Positions 19,837-27,210 of a stretch of DNA of 56,102 nt are shown here, piece after piece. The stretch comes from Clostridia bacterium (GTDB lineage Bacteria; Bacillota; Clostridia; Oscillospirales; Acutalibacteraceae). The translations under genes and the position numbers were made by a program. Within the stretch, counting starts at the first letter, position 1. Each line of letters starts with the position of its first letter. The notes under the pieces were generated by a model. The model was not told the DNA's origin and made no database searches. It saw nothing but the letters and a program-made list of their open reading frames with translations. The DNA is taken from positions 1 through 56,102 of the forward strand of contig JAFQIG010000044.1 of NCBI GenBank assembly GCA_017397655.1, in the 5' to 3' direction.

Positions 19837-20050
19837 TTGAGAGACTCGGTTTTCTTGGAAAGTCTGACAGGGAGAATGTGTCGTGGACTGGAAGCACATT
19901 TCAGATGAGTAGTAAATTCGGGAACACTCTCACGGCGTCATCACAATTAAATACTTCAAGTGGATGCTTTGCATCAATACGGGTGGCACCGCGGGTTTTT
20001 TTGTTGACTCGTCCCGAGAATCTTTTTACGATTCTCGGGATTTTTATTTT
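19837..20050 (+). promoter_or_regulatory. T-box riboswitch of the aspS-gatCAB operon; specifier probably AAC (Asn)
   Basis: The T-box GGGTGGCACCGCGG is at 19981-19994. UGGC in the antiterminator bulge matches a tRNA with discriminator G, as in tRNA-Asn and tRNA-Asp. Stem I is compact: its base pairs GAGAG (19839-19843) with CTCTC (19927-19931), and the distal arm pairs AATGTG with CACATT. The triplet before the closing strand, placed like the codon in glyQS leaders (codon, then A, then stem), is AAC at 19923-19925. A hairpin GATGC-TTT-GCATC precedes the T-box as stem III. Uncharged tRNA would stabilise the antiterminator and switch the operon on. Confidence 0.9.
20013..20050 (+). terminator. 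T-box regulated intrinsic terminator
   Basis: CCCGAGAAT (20013-20021) pairs with ATTCTCGGG (20031-20039), followed by ATTTTTATTTT. It is the off-state hairpin of the T-box, 25 nt before aspS. Confidence 0.9.
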
Positions 20051-20074
20051 GTATTTTTTGTTAGGAGGATATAT

Positions 20075-21805
20075 ATGTACAGAACGCATTATTGTAATGA
20101 CATCAGAGAAAACAACATCGGCGAGAATATCTCGCTTGCAGGTTGGGTCGAGTCAATCCGTGACCACGGCGGAGTTATCTTTATCGACCTTCGTGACTAC
20201 ACAGGCATCACCCAGATCGTTATCCACGACGAATCACTCCTTGAAGGAGTCAACAGAGAGGCTGTTATCTCTGTTTGCGGAACCGTTTCCAAGCGTGACG
20301 AGGATACAGTCAATGACAAGATAGACACAGGTAAGGTCGAGCTTATCGTTGAAAAGCTTGAGCTTCTCGGTCCGTGCCGTAATATGCTTCCGTTTGATGT
20401 AAACGATTCCAAGGGTACAAGAGAGGATATCCGCTTAAAGTACAGATTCCTTGATCTTCGTAACCCTGACATCCGTTCCAATATTATGCTTCGCTCCAAA
20501 GTTATCAGCAGAATGCGTCAGCTTATGGATGAAAGAGGATTCCTTGATATTCAGACTCCCATCCTTACAGCTTCTTCTCCCGAGGGCGCACGTGACTTCC
20601 TTGTTCCCAGCAGAAAGCACAAGGGCAAGTTCTACGCTCTGCCCCAGGCTCCTCAGCAGTTCAAGCAGCTTCTTATGGTATCGGGATTCGATAAGTATTA
20701 TCAGATAGCTCCCTGCTTCCGTGATGAGGATGCACGTCAGGATCGTTCCCCCGGTGAGTTCTATCAGCTTGACTTTGAAATGGCTTTTGCCACTCAGGAA
20801 GATGTTCTTAAAGTTTGTGAAGAAGTCATCAGCGACATCTTCACCACATTCTCGACAAAGAAAGTTTCTTCTGCTCCGTTCAAGAGAATCACTTTCGCTG
20901 ATGCTATGAAGAAATACGGCTCCGACAAGCCCGATCTTCGCAATCCTCTTGAAATCTGCGATCTTACCGATTTCTTTGCTAACGTCAGCTTCCCTGCATT
21001 CAAGGGCAAGCCCGTCAGAGGTATCGTTGCCGACTGTACAGGTCGCTCCAGAAGCTTCTTTGAGAATTCTCTCAAATTCGCTATGAGCATCGGTATGAAG
21101 GGTCTCGGATACATCACTCTCAACAACGGCGTTTTCAAGGGTCCGATCGAAAAGTTCCTTACTGACGATCAGAAGAAAGAGATCATTGAGCTTTCAGGTG
21201 TCAAAGAGGGCGAAACTCTCTTCTTCATCAGCGACAGCGAAGCAGTCGTTAACCGCCTTGCAGGTCAGATCCGCACATGGCTCGGCGAAAATCTTGACCT
21301 CATCAAGAACGATTCCTTTGAATTCTGCTTTATCGTTGACTTCCCGATGTACGAGCTTGACGAAAGCTCGGGTAACATCATCTTTACACATAATCCTTTC
21401 TCTATGCCTCAGGGCGGTCTTGAAGCTCTTGAGACAAAGGATCCCACAGAAATCCTTGCATATCAGTACGACCTTGTATGTAACGGTATTGAGCTTGCAT
21501 CGGGTGCTGTCCGTAACCACAACCCCAACGTTATGAAGAAGGCATTCGCTATTGCAGGCTATACAGAGGAAGAGCTTGCCGCACGCTTCAGCGCTCTTTA
21601 CAACGCATTCCACTACGGTGCTCCGCCTCATGCAGGTATGGCTCCCGGTGTTGACAGAATCATTATGCTCCTTGCTGATGAAGAAACCATCCGTGACGTC
21701 ATCGCCTTCCCGCTTAACGGCAATGCACAGGATCTTATGCTTGGTGCTCCGAGCGAGGTTACCGAACGTCAGCTCCTTGAAGCTAACATCAGAATCCGTG
21801 ATTAA
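20075..21805 (+). CDS. aspS: Aspartyl-tRNA synthetase, probably non-discriminating
   Basis: 576 aa; ATG at 20075 after TAGGAGG. Class II synthetase charging Asp onto tRNA-Asp and, if non-discriminating, also onto tRNA-Asn. Domains: N-terminal OB-fold anticodon-binding domain (about 1-105, ENISLAGWVESIRDHGG), catalytic core with motif 2 (FRDEDARQDRSPGEFYQLDF, about 216-235), the bacterial GAD insertion (about 285-400), and motif 3 (GMAPGVDRIIMLL, about 525-540). Length fits the bacterial type (about 590 aa). First gene of the T-box operon, with gatC 23 nt downstream. Co-transcription with gatCAB and the probable Asn specifier argue for Asp-tRNA(Asn) production feeding transamidation; this is inferred, since discrimination cannot be read from the motifs seen here. 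Confidence 0.95.
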   Translation: MYRTHYCNDIRENNIGENISLAGWVESIRDHGGVIFIDLRDYTGITQIVIHDESLLEGVNREAVISVCGTVSKRDEDTVNDKIDTGKVELIVEKLELLGPCRNMLPFDVNDSKGTREDIRLKYRFLDLRNPDIRSNIMLRSKVISRMRQLMDERGFLDIQTPILTASSPEGARDFLVPSRKHKGKFYALPQAPQQFKQLLMVSGFDKYYQIAPCFRDEDARQDRSPGEFYQLDFEMAFATQEDVLKVCEEVISDIFTTFSTKKVSSAPFKRITFADAMKKYGSDKPDLRNPLEICDLTDFFANVSFPAFKGKPVRGIVADCTGRSRSFFENSLKFAMSIGMKGLGYITLNNGVFKGPIEKFLTDDQKKEIIELSGVKEGETLFFISDSEAVVNRLAGQIRTWLGENLDLIKNDSFEFCFIVDFPMYELDESSGNIIFTHNPFSMPQGGLEALETKDPTEILAYQYDLVCNGIELASGAVRNHNPNVMKKAFAIAGYTEEELAARFSALYNAFHYGAPPHAGMAPGVDRIIMLLADEETIRDVIAFPLNGNAQDLMLGAPSEVTERQLLEANIRIRD

Positions 21806-21828
21806 TTTTAATTGGGAGTGAATTTATT

Positions 21829-22110
21829 ATGACAAACGAAAAACTCCAAGACCTTCTCGACGTCAATGAGCTTCGCCTTACAGATGACGAAACCGTCAGA
21901 ATGATCTCTTTGTTCCAAAAGATGAACGGCTGTGAAGCCTCTTTGTCCGACATAAATACAGATAATGTCGATATTATGGTTCACGTTCAGCCTCTGACAA
22001 ACGTTCTGCGTGAGGATTTCCGTGATCAGAAGTTCTCACGTGAAAGCCTCCTTGAGGGTGCTCCCGAGCATACCGAGGACAGTTGGCAGGTTCCGATTCT
22101 CGTAAAGTGA
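21829..22110 (+). CDS. gatC: Asp/Glu-tRNA amidotransferase subunit C
   Basis: 93 aa; ATG at 21829. GatC is the small, extended subunit wrapping the GatA-GatB interface. The C-terminal half keeps the family pattern (VDIMVHVQPLTNVLREDF, then FSRESLLEGAPEHTEDSWQVP). The N-terminal part (ELRLTDDETVRMISLFQKM) matches the usual helix. Length is normal. It sits between aspS (23 nt) and gatA (10 nt). That GatC is conserved while GatA has lost its catalytic residues suggests the heterotrimer is still assembled. Confidence 0.9.
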   Translation: MTNEKLQDLLDVNELRLTDDETVRMISLFQKMNGCEASLSDINTDNVDIMVHVQPLTNVLREDFRDQKFSRESLLEGAPEHTEDSWQVPILVK

Positions 22111-22120
22111 GGTAGAAAAA

Positions 22121-23311
22121 ATGAAATATTATATTTCCGAAATATCCGCAAAAGGCTCTGTTGCAGTTGACGATAACATCCTTGTTAAGGGTACACCTGC
22201 TTCGTGCGGTTCACGTATGCTTGAAAGCTTTGTTCCGCTTTTCAACGCAGAAGCCGTTGACCGTCTTATTAATGCAGGTTATGAAATATCAGGTAAAACA
22301 AATATCGGTGAATTCTCTCTTGACCTTCTGGGAGAGACTTCCTACTTCGGTGAATGTACGGAAAACGGCAACCTTGTCAGTGCCGCCGCTTCGCTTGTTG
22401 CAAAAGGTGACATTGATGCCGCTGTCAACACCGATGTCAGCGGTTATCCCCGCCGTGCCGCAGCTGTTTCCGGCATCGACTTTTTAAAGCCGACTTACGG
22501 TACAGTTTCAAGATACGGTATTGTTGCCGCTGTCTGCTCTGCAGAGCAGATCGGTGTCAGCGCAAAGAACGCTAAAAAAGTCAAGGAACTCATTTCTGTT
22601 ATCGCAGGTCACGATTCAAAAGACGGTACATCTCTTCCTGCAGACAGCTACAGCTATGAGCTTACATCCGCTTCGGGTATGAAAGTTTGTATTATCAAAG
22701 AGCTCTTTGACAAAGCTTCTGACGATGTTAAAAAGTCTGTTTCCGACTACGCCGATAAGCTTCGTTCTGTCGGTGTTACCGTAGATGAGGTTTCTGTTCC
22801 CGAGGTTTTTGCAATTCACGCTGCCTGGAACATCCTTCTTTGTGCAGAGTTCTGCAACAACGTTTCACGCTTCGACGGTGTCAAGTACGGCTACCGTTCC
22901 GAAAACTATAAGAATATTGATGAGCTTTACGTCAACTCCCGTACGGAAGGCTTCGGTTTCATCACAAAGGCATCTGTCCTTTACGGTTCCGACGTCCTCT
23001 CCAAGGGCAGATATAACGACTGCTACGACAAGGCATTACGTATCCGCCGTGTCGCTCTTAACAAAATGAAGGAGCTTTTCGCATCTTACAATGCTGTCCT
23101 CACTCCCGTATGCAGTCAGAAGAATTATCAGCCGTATGAGATTTGTGATGCTTTTGAAAAAGCTTATGACGAAAATCTCTTTACAGCTATCCCCTCTATC
23201 ACGGGACTTCCCGCTATGGTCACTAAAGGTGTTCAGCTTATTGCTGATTCTTTCTGTGATGCCACACTCCTGAGTCTCGCTGACAGCGTAGAAGAAACGG
23301 AGGTTATGTGA
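22121..23311 (+). CDS. gatA: GatA-family protein lacking the amidase catalytic triad
   Basis: 396 aa, against about 485 for active GatA. GatA normally hydrolyses glutamine and sends ammonia to GatB, using a Lys / cis-Ser / Ser triad. Homology is clear: SRMLESFVPLFNAEAVDRLI, ISGKTNIGEF, LKPTYGTVSRYGIVA, RFDGVKYGYRSEN, SRTEGFG. All three catalytic positions have changed: VKDN reads VDDN (Lys to Asp17), the GGSSGGS loop reads GNLVSAA (about 83-89, cis-Ser lost), and GSDTGGSIR reads NTDVSGYPR (nucleophile Ser to Tyr109). The N-terminal helical part (about 65 residues) is missing. The frame is intact, and spacing and ribosome-binding site (GAGGTAG) are normal, so this is a maintained gene rather than a decaying one. 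It probably acts as a structural partner of GatB. Residue matching was done by eye against GatA sequences remembered from Bacillus. Confidence 0.85.
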   Translation: MKYYISEISAKGSVAVDDNILVKGTPASCGSRMLESFVPLFNAEAVDRLINAGYEISGKTNIGEFSLDLLGETSYFGECTENGNLVSAAASLVAKGDIDAAVNTDVSGYPRRAAAVSGIDFLKPTYGTVSRYGIVAAVCSAEQIGVSAKNAKKVKELISVIAGHDSKDGTSLPADSYSYELTSASGMKVCIIKELFDKASDDVKKSVSDYADKLRSVGVTVDEVSVPEVFAIHAAWNILLCAEFCNNVSRFDGVKYGYRSENYKNIDELYVNSRTEGFGFITKASVLYGSDVLSKGRYNDCYDKALRIRRVALNKMKELFASYNAVLTPVCSQKNYQPYEICDAFEKAYDENLFTAIPSITGLPAMVTKGVQLIADSFCDATLLSLADSVEETEVM

Positions 23312-24738
23312 TGAAATACGAATTAGTTATGGGTCTTGAAGTTCACGTTGAGCTTGCAACCGAATCAAAGATCTTTTGCTCCTGCGGAGGTCATGCCGCC
23401 GCCAATGAACCCAACGACTGTGTCTGTCCTGCTTGTTGCGGTATGCCCGGTATGCTCCCCGTAACCAACAAGCACGCAGTTGAGCTTGCTGTTATGGCAG
23501 GTACTTTGCTTAACTGCAAAATCAATCAGTATACTACCTTTGATAAAAAGAGTTATTATTATCCCGATCTTCCCGGTGCCTACCAGATCACTCAATGGTT
23601 CAACCCCATTTGCGTTGAGGGTTCTGTTGAAGTTACAACAAAGTCGGGAACAAGAACCATCGGTATCAAGCAGATCCATATGGAAGAGGATGCAGGCAAG
23701 CTCGTTCACGATGACTGGACAGCAACATCTCTTGTTGACTACAACAGAACAAGCGTTCCGCTTATCGAAATCGTAAGCAAGCCTGATTTCAGAAGCGGTG
23801 AAGAGGTCATCGCTTACCTTGAAAAGCTTAAGTCTCTTTTCCGTTTTGCAAAGATTTCAGAATGTGAAGAAGGCGCTATGAGATGCGACGTAAACATCTC
23901 TGTCCGTCCCGAAGGCAGCGATACACTCGGTGTCCGTTCCGAAATCAAGAATATGAGCTCTCTCTCCTCCATTGCACGTGCCATCGAATACGAAGCCGCA
24001 CGTCACATTGATGCTCTTGAAAGAAATACGGAAGTTCTCGTTCAGGAAACACGCCGTTATGATGATGTCAAGGGTCGCACTTTCCCCATGAGAAACAAGG
24101 AAACTGCGGCTGATTACCGCTACTTCCCCGATCCCAATCTTATGCCCATCATTATCGATGATGAGTGGATCGCAAAGATCCGTGAAGAGCTTCCCGTTCC
24201 TGCCGAAGTCAAGTACGAACAGTATGTAAACGCCGGCATCAGCGAAAAGGATGCCGCAACACTTACTGCCGAGCGTAACCTTTGCGATATTCTTGACGGT
24301 GCAGTCGAGCTTGGTTGCTCTCATAAGGATGTTGCAGGCTGGCTTCTGACCGACTGTGCAGGCATTCTCAGAAGAAACAACACAACCATCGACAAGCTTG
24401 ACATTGCTCCCGCAAAGCTCTCTAAGATTATTGATATGACTAACTCCGGTGACATTACGAGAGTTGCAGGTAAAAAAGTCCTGACAGCAGTAATTGAAAA
24501 AGACGTTGACGTAGAAAGCTTTATCAGTGAAAACAATCTTACTGCACAGAACAATACCGATCTTATCGCAAGTGTTGTTCAAAAAGTCATTGACGCCAAT
24601 CCCGCTGCTGTTGCCGACTACAAGAACGGCAAAACAAAGGCTATTCAGGCTCTTATGGGTGGCGTAATGCGTGAGCTTCGTGGCAACGGCGATGCCGCTA
24701 CCGTAAACGAACTGATTATTAAAAAGCTTTCTGAATAA
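23311..24738 (+). CDS. gatB: Asp/Glu-tRNA amidotransferase subunit B
   Basis: 475 aa from the ATG at 23311 (GGAGG 7 nt upstream; the ATG overlaps the gatA stop as TGATG). GatB activates the side-chain carboxyl of Asp- or Glu-tRNA with ATP and amidates it with ammonia. Family signatures are present: GLEVHVELATESKIFC, CPACCGMPGMLPV, YYYPDLPGAYQITQW, and KQIHMEEDAGKLVHD with the kinase-site acidic residues. The C-terminal helical and YqeY-like tail domain that grips tRNA (ALMGGVMRELRGNGDA) is also there. Length is normal. No catalytic loss is apparent, in contrast to its GatA partner. The asparaginase-like gene starts one base after its stop. Confidence 0.92.
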   Translation: MKYELVMGLEVHVELATESKIFCSCGGHAAANEPNDCVCPACCGMPGMLPVTNKHAVELAVMAGTLLNCKINQYTTFDKKSYYYPDLPGAYQITQWFNPICVEGSVEVTTKSGTRTIGIKQIHMEEDAGKLVHDDWTATSLVDYNRTSVPLIEIVSKPDFRSGEEVIAYLEKLKSLFRFAKISECEEGAMRCDVNISVRPEGSDTLGVRSEIKNMSSLSSIARAIEYEAARHIDALERNTEVLVQETRRYDDVKGRTFPMRNKETAADYRYFPDPNLMPIIIDDEWIAKIREELPVPAEVKYEQYVNAGISEKDAATLTAERNLCDILDGAVELGCSHKDVAGWLLTDCAGILRRNNTTIDKLDIAPAKLSKIIDMTNSGDITRVAGKKVLTAVIEKDVDVESFISENNLTAQNNTDLIASVVQKVIDANPAAVADYKNGKTKAIQALMGGVMRELRGNGDAATVNELIIKKLSE

Positions 24739-24739
24739 T

Positions 24740-25783
24740 ATGTCCTGTGAAATTTTACTTGTTATGACAGGCGGTACTATCTGCTGTACCGAAGATTCTG
24801 TCACTCATAAAAGAAATACAAACGCCGACTCCGCAAAAAGTAAGATTACCAAAAACTTCCTGTTGTCCGATTCGGGATATGCTTCTAACGTTCTCTTTGA
24901 CGAGTTTATCCCGATCGACATTCTGAGTGAAAATATGACTCTTGACAGGCTTAACGTTTTGGTTGACTTTTTAAGAGGAAAGATCACCACTAAAGATTAC
25001 AAGGGTATCGTGCTCCTTCACGGGACCGATACCCCTGCTTTTACATCTTCTTTGCTGTCTTTGCTTCTTTGCGGTATCGACGTTCCTGTTTTTATTGTCA
25101 CAAGCCACTCTCCGCTTGACAATCCCGATACCAACGGCAACGATAACTTCCGTATCAGTGTAGAGCTGATTATGAACGGTATCGCTCCCAATGTCTATTT
25201 TGTATACAAGAACACAGATGGCAGAGTTTTTCTTCACTACGGTGCACATCTGCCTCAGTGTTGCAGCTACAGCAACGATTTCTACAGCAGAACAGCCGTG
25301 CTGATTGATGAAAATAATCCGTGCGAAAAGGGCATCCGCTTCGAAACCGACACTGCTCTTATCAACAAACTTCAAAGGCTTTCGGGCAGAGTCTTGCAGA
25401 TTACTCCGTACGTCGGTATTGATTATTCTGCATTTTGCCTTGATAACGTAAATGCCGTTGTGCATGAAACATTTCATTCGCAGACTGCCTGTGCCGAGGT
25501 AGACTCTTTATGTGACAGCTACTCCGAAAACTCTGTTCTCTCTTTGATTGAACGCTGCAACAAAAGGAATATTCCTTTTATTCTGTCACCGTGCAGCGAA
25601 GAATCCTTTAAGTACGAATCAACCTCTCTTTTGTTGCAGTCGGGTGCCGTTCCCGTCTACGGTATGACAAAAGAGATGACTTATATTAAAACGCTTGTCG
25701 GTATTTCTTTGGGTCTTAATAATAAAGATTTAACCGATTTTCTTAACACAAGCTTTAACCGTGAATTTACTGCGAGGTTTTGA
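24740..25783 (+). CDS. L-asparaginase-family protein (AnsA/GatD-like) within the gat operon
   Basis: 347 aa; ATG at 24740, one base after gatB and without a clear ribosome-binding site, so probably translationally coupled. The asparaginase fold is indicated by VMTGGTI (Thr13, equivalent of the nucleophile Thr), the LSENMT segment matching DSSNMT, and LLHGTDT (94-98; Thr96-Asp97, second catalytic pair). Missing: the family Lys expected around residues 170-180, where the chain reads AHLPQCCSYSNDFYS. In archaea an asparaginase-like subunit, GatD, makes ammonia for the GatB homologue GatE; no GatD-specific N-terminal domain is visible here. Coupling to gatB and the dead GatA suggest an ammonia-supply or scaffold role. 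Alternatives are an ordinary cytoplasmic asparaginase that happens to lie here, or an inactive paralogue. Confidence 0.75.
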   Translation: MSCEILLVMTGGTICCTEDSVTHKRNTNADSAKSKITKNFLLSDSGYASNVLFDEFIPIDILSENMTLDRLNVLVDFLRGKITTKDYKGIVLLHGTDTPAFTSSLLSLLLCGIDVPVFIVTSHSPLDNPDTNGNDNFRISVELIMNGIAPNVYFVYKNTDGRVFLHYGAHLPQCCSYSNDFYSRTAVLIDENNPCEKGIRFETDTALINKLQRLSGRVLQITPYVGIDYSAFCLDNVNAVVHETFHSQTACAEVDSLCDSYSENSVLSLIERCNKRNIPFILSPCSEESFKYESTSLLLQSGAVPVYGMTKEMTYIKTLVGISLGLNNKDLTDFLNTSFNREFTARF

Positions 25784-25785
25784 TT

Positions 25786-27129
25786 TTGAAAAAGAATGAT
25801 ATTTGCACTCTTAATATTACAGACTGCACCCTGTCGGGCAGCGGTGTCGGTCACATTGACTCTTTGGCAGTTTTTGTTCCCGCAAGTGCAGTCGGTGACG
25901 AACTTCAGGTGCATATCCTTAAAGTTAAATCAAACTGTGCTTTCGCTAAAATTCACAAAATCATCAACCCCTCTCCCGACAGAATCGACTCGGACTGTCC
26001 TGTTTTCCCGAAGTGCGGCGGCTGTGCTTTTCGTCATATTTCTTATGAAGCAGAGCTTCGTATCAAGGAAAATCAGGTGCGTGAGAATCTTCGTCGTATC
26101 GGCAAAATCGACATTGATGTTGATTCAATACAACCCTCTCCCTCTGTAAATGCTTACAGAAATAAGGCTCAGTATCCATTGTCGATGCAAGGCGGCAAGC
26201 TTTCCATCGGTTTTTATGCCGAGCGGAGTCACCGTGTTATCGACTGCCGAAGATGTCAGTTGCAGTCTGATGAATTTACGGTTATTCTGTCCGTTTTCAA
26301 CGATTGGATATTGAAGAATAAGATTTTTATTTATGATGAAGTAAAGCATAAAGGTCTGCTTCGTCACATCTATATAAGAAAAGGTGAAAAGACAGGCGAA
26401 ATTCTTGTCTGTGCCGTCATTAACGGTGAAAAGTTGCCTCATCAGGAGGAGCTTTGCGATGCACTTTTGAAGAAACTGCCACAAATAAAAAGCATTGTTC
26501 TTAACATTAATAAAGAAAAAACAAACGTCATTCTCGGCAAAAAGTGCATAACTCTTTACGGCAGAGAGTATATCGAGGATGAGCTTTGCTCTTTGCGTTT
26601 CAGAATCTCACCCCTGTCCTTTTATCAGGTCAATGCTCTGCAGGCTGAAAGACTTTATAACAAAGCAAAAGAGCTTGCCGATCCTAAAGGCAAAACCGTG
26701 CTTGACCTTTACTGCGGTACGGGCACTATCGGTCTTACCATGGCAAAGACCGCAAAAAAGGTTATCGGTGTTGAGATAATCCCCGATGCTGTGAGAGACG
26801 CAAAGATAAATGCGGAGCTTAACGGTATAAATAATGCAGAATTCATCTGTGCAGATGCAGGCGAAGCCGCAAAACAGCTAAAAGAAAACGGCATAAAGCC
26901 CGACGTAATTATAGTCGATCCTCCGAGAAAAGGATGCTCCGAGGATGTTTTACAGACGATTGCCGATTTTTCACCCGAAAGACTCGTCTATATCTCCTGC
27001 GACAGCGCAACCTTAGCCAGAGACTGCGCCATACTCAAAACCCTCGGCTATACAGTCACTGCCGCCACCCCGTTTGATATGTTCCCGAGAACAGGCCACG
27101 TCGAGACGGTAGCACTGTTAACAAAATAA
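25786..27129 (+). CDS. 23S rRNA uracil-C5 methyltransferase, RlmD/RumA family
   Basis: 447 aa from the TTG at 25786 (GAGG 8 nt upstream); an earlier TTG at 25780 is too close to that site. SAM-dependent m5U methyltransferase. N-terminal TRAM domain (about 1-55), iron-sulfur cysteines in CPVFPKCGGC (about 71-80), SAM-binding LDLYCGTGTIGL (about 306-317), IIVDPPRKGC (motif IV, about 374-383), and SCDSATLARD with the catalytic Cys (about 400). Firmicutes often have one or two copies (RlmCD, RlmFO), so the exact target (U747, U1939 or both) is uncertain. Last gene of the aspS-gat operon, 2 nt after the asparaginase-like stop, followed by a strong terminator. Confidence 0.9.
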   Translation: MKKNDICTLNITDCTLSGSGVGHIDSLAVFVPASAVGDELQVHILKVKSNCAFAKIHKIINPSPDRIDSDCPVFPKCGGCAFRHISYEAELRIKENQVRENLRRIGKIDIDVDSIQPSPSVNAYRNKAQYPLSMQGGKLSIGFYAERSHRVIDCRRCQLQSDEFTVILSVFNDWILKNKIFIYDEVKHKGLLRHIYIRKGEKTGEILVCAVINGEKLPHQEELCDALLKKLPQIKSIVLNINKEKTNVILGKKCITLYGREYIEDELCSLRFRISPLSFYQVNALQAERLYNKAKELADPKGKTVLDLYCGTGTIGLTMAKTAKKVIGVEIIPDAVRDAKINAELNGINNAEFICADAGEAAKQLKENGIKPDVIIVDPPRKGCSEDVLQTIADFSPERLVYISCDSATLARDCAILKTLGYTVTAATPFDMFPRTGHVETVALLTK

Positions 27130-27140
27130 ACACTTCACAA

Positions 27141-27181
27141 AAAGGCACAGCAACTGTCAATCGACAAATTGCTGTGCCTTT
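27141..27181. terminator. Bidirectional terminator between rlmD-like and lipase-like genes
   Basis: AAAGGCACAGCAA (27141-27153) and TTGCTGTGCCTTT (27169-27181) form a 13-bp stem with A and T flanks suited to both convergent transcripts. Confidence 0.85.
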
Positions 27182-27210
27182 ACTAATGGGGATTAACTAT
27201 TGAGTTAAAA

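Noticed and set aside
19895-19915. GAT (Asp) as T-box specifier
   Set aside because: A GAT is present but lies next to the distal stem rather than beside the base of stem I; AAC fits the position better. Not fully excluded.
23857-24804. 315-aa minus-strand frame over gatB
   Set aside because: Antisense to a conserved gene; no domain.
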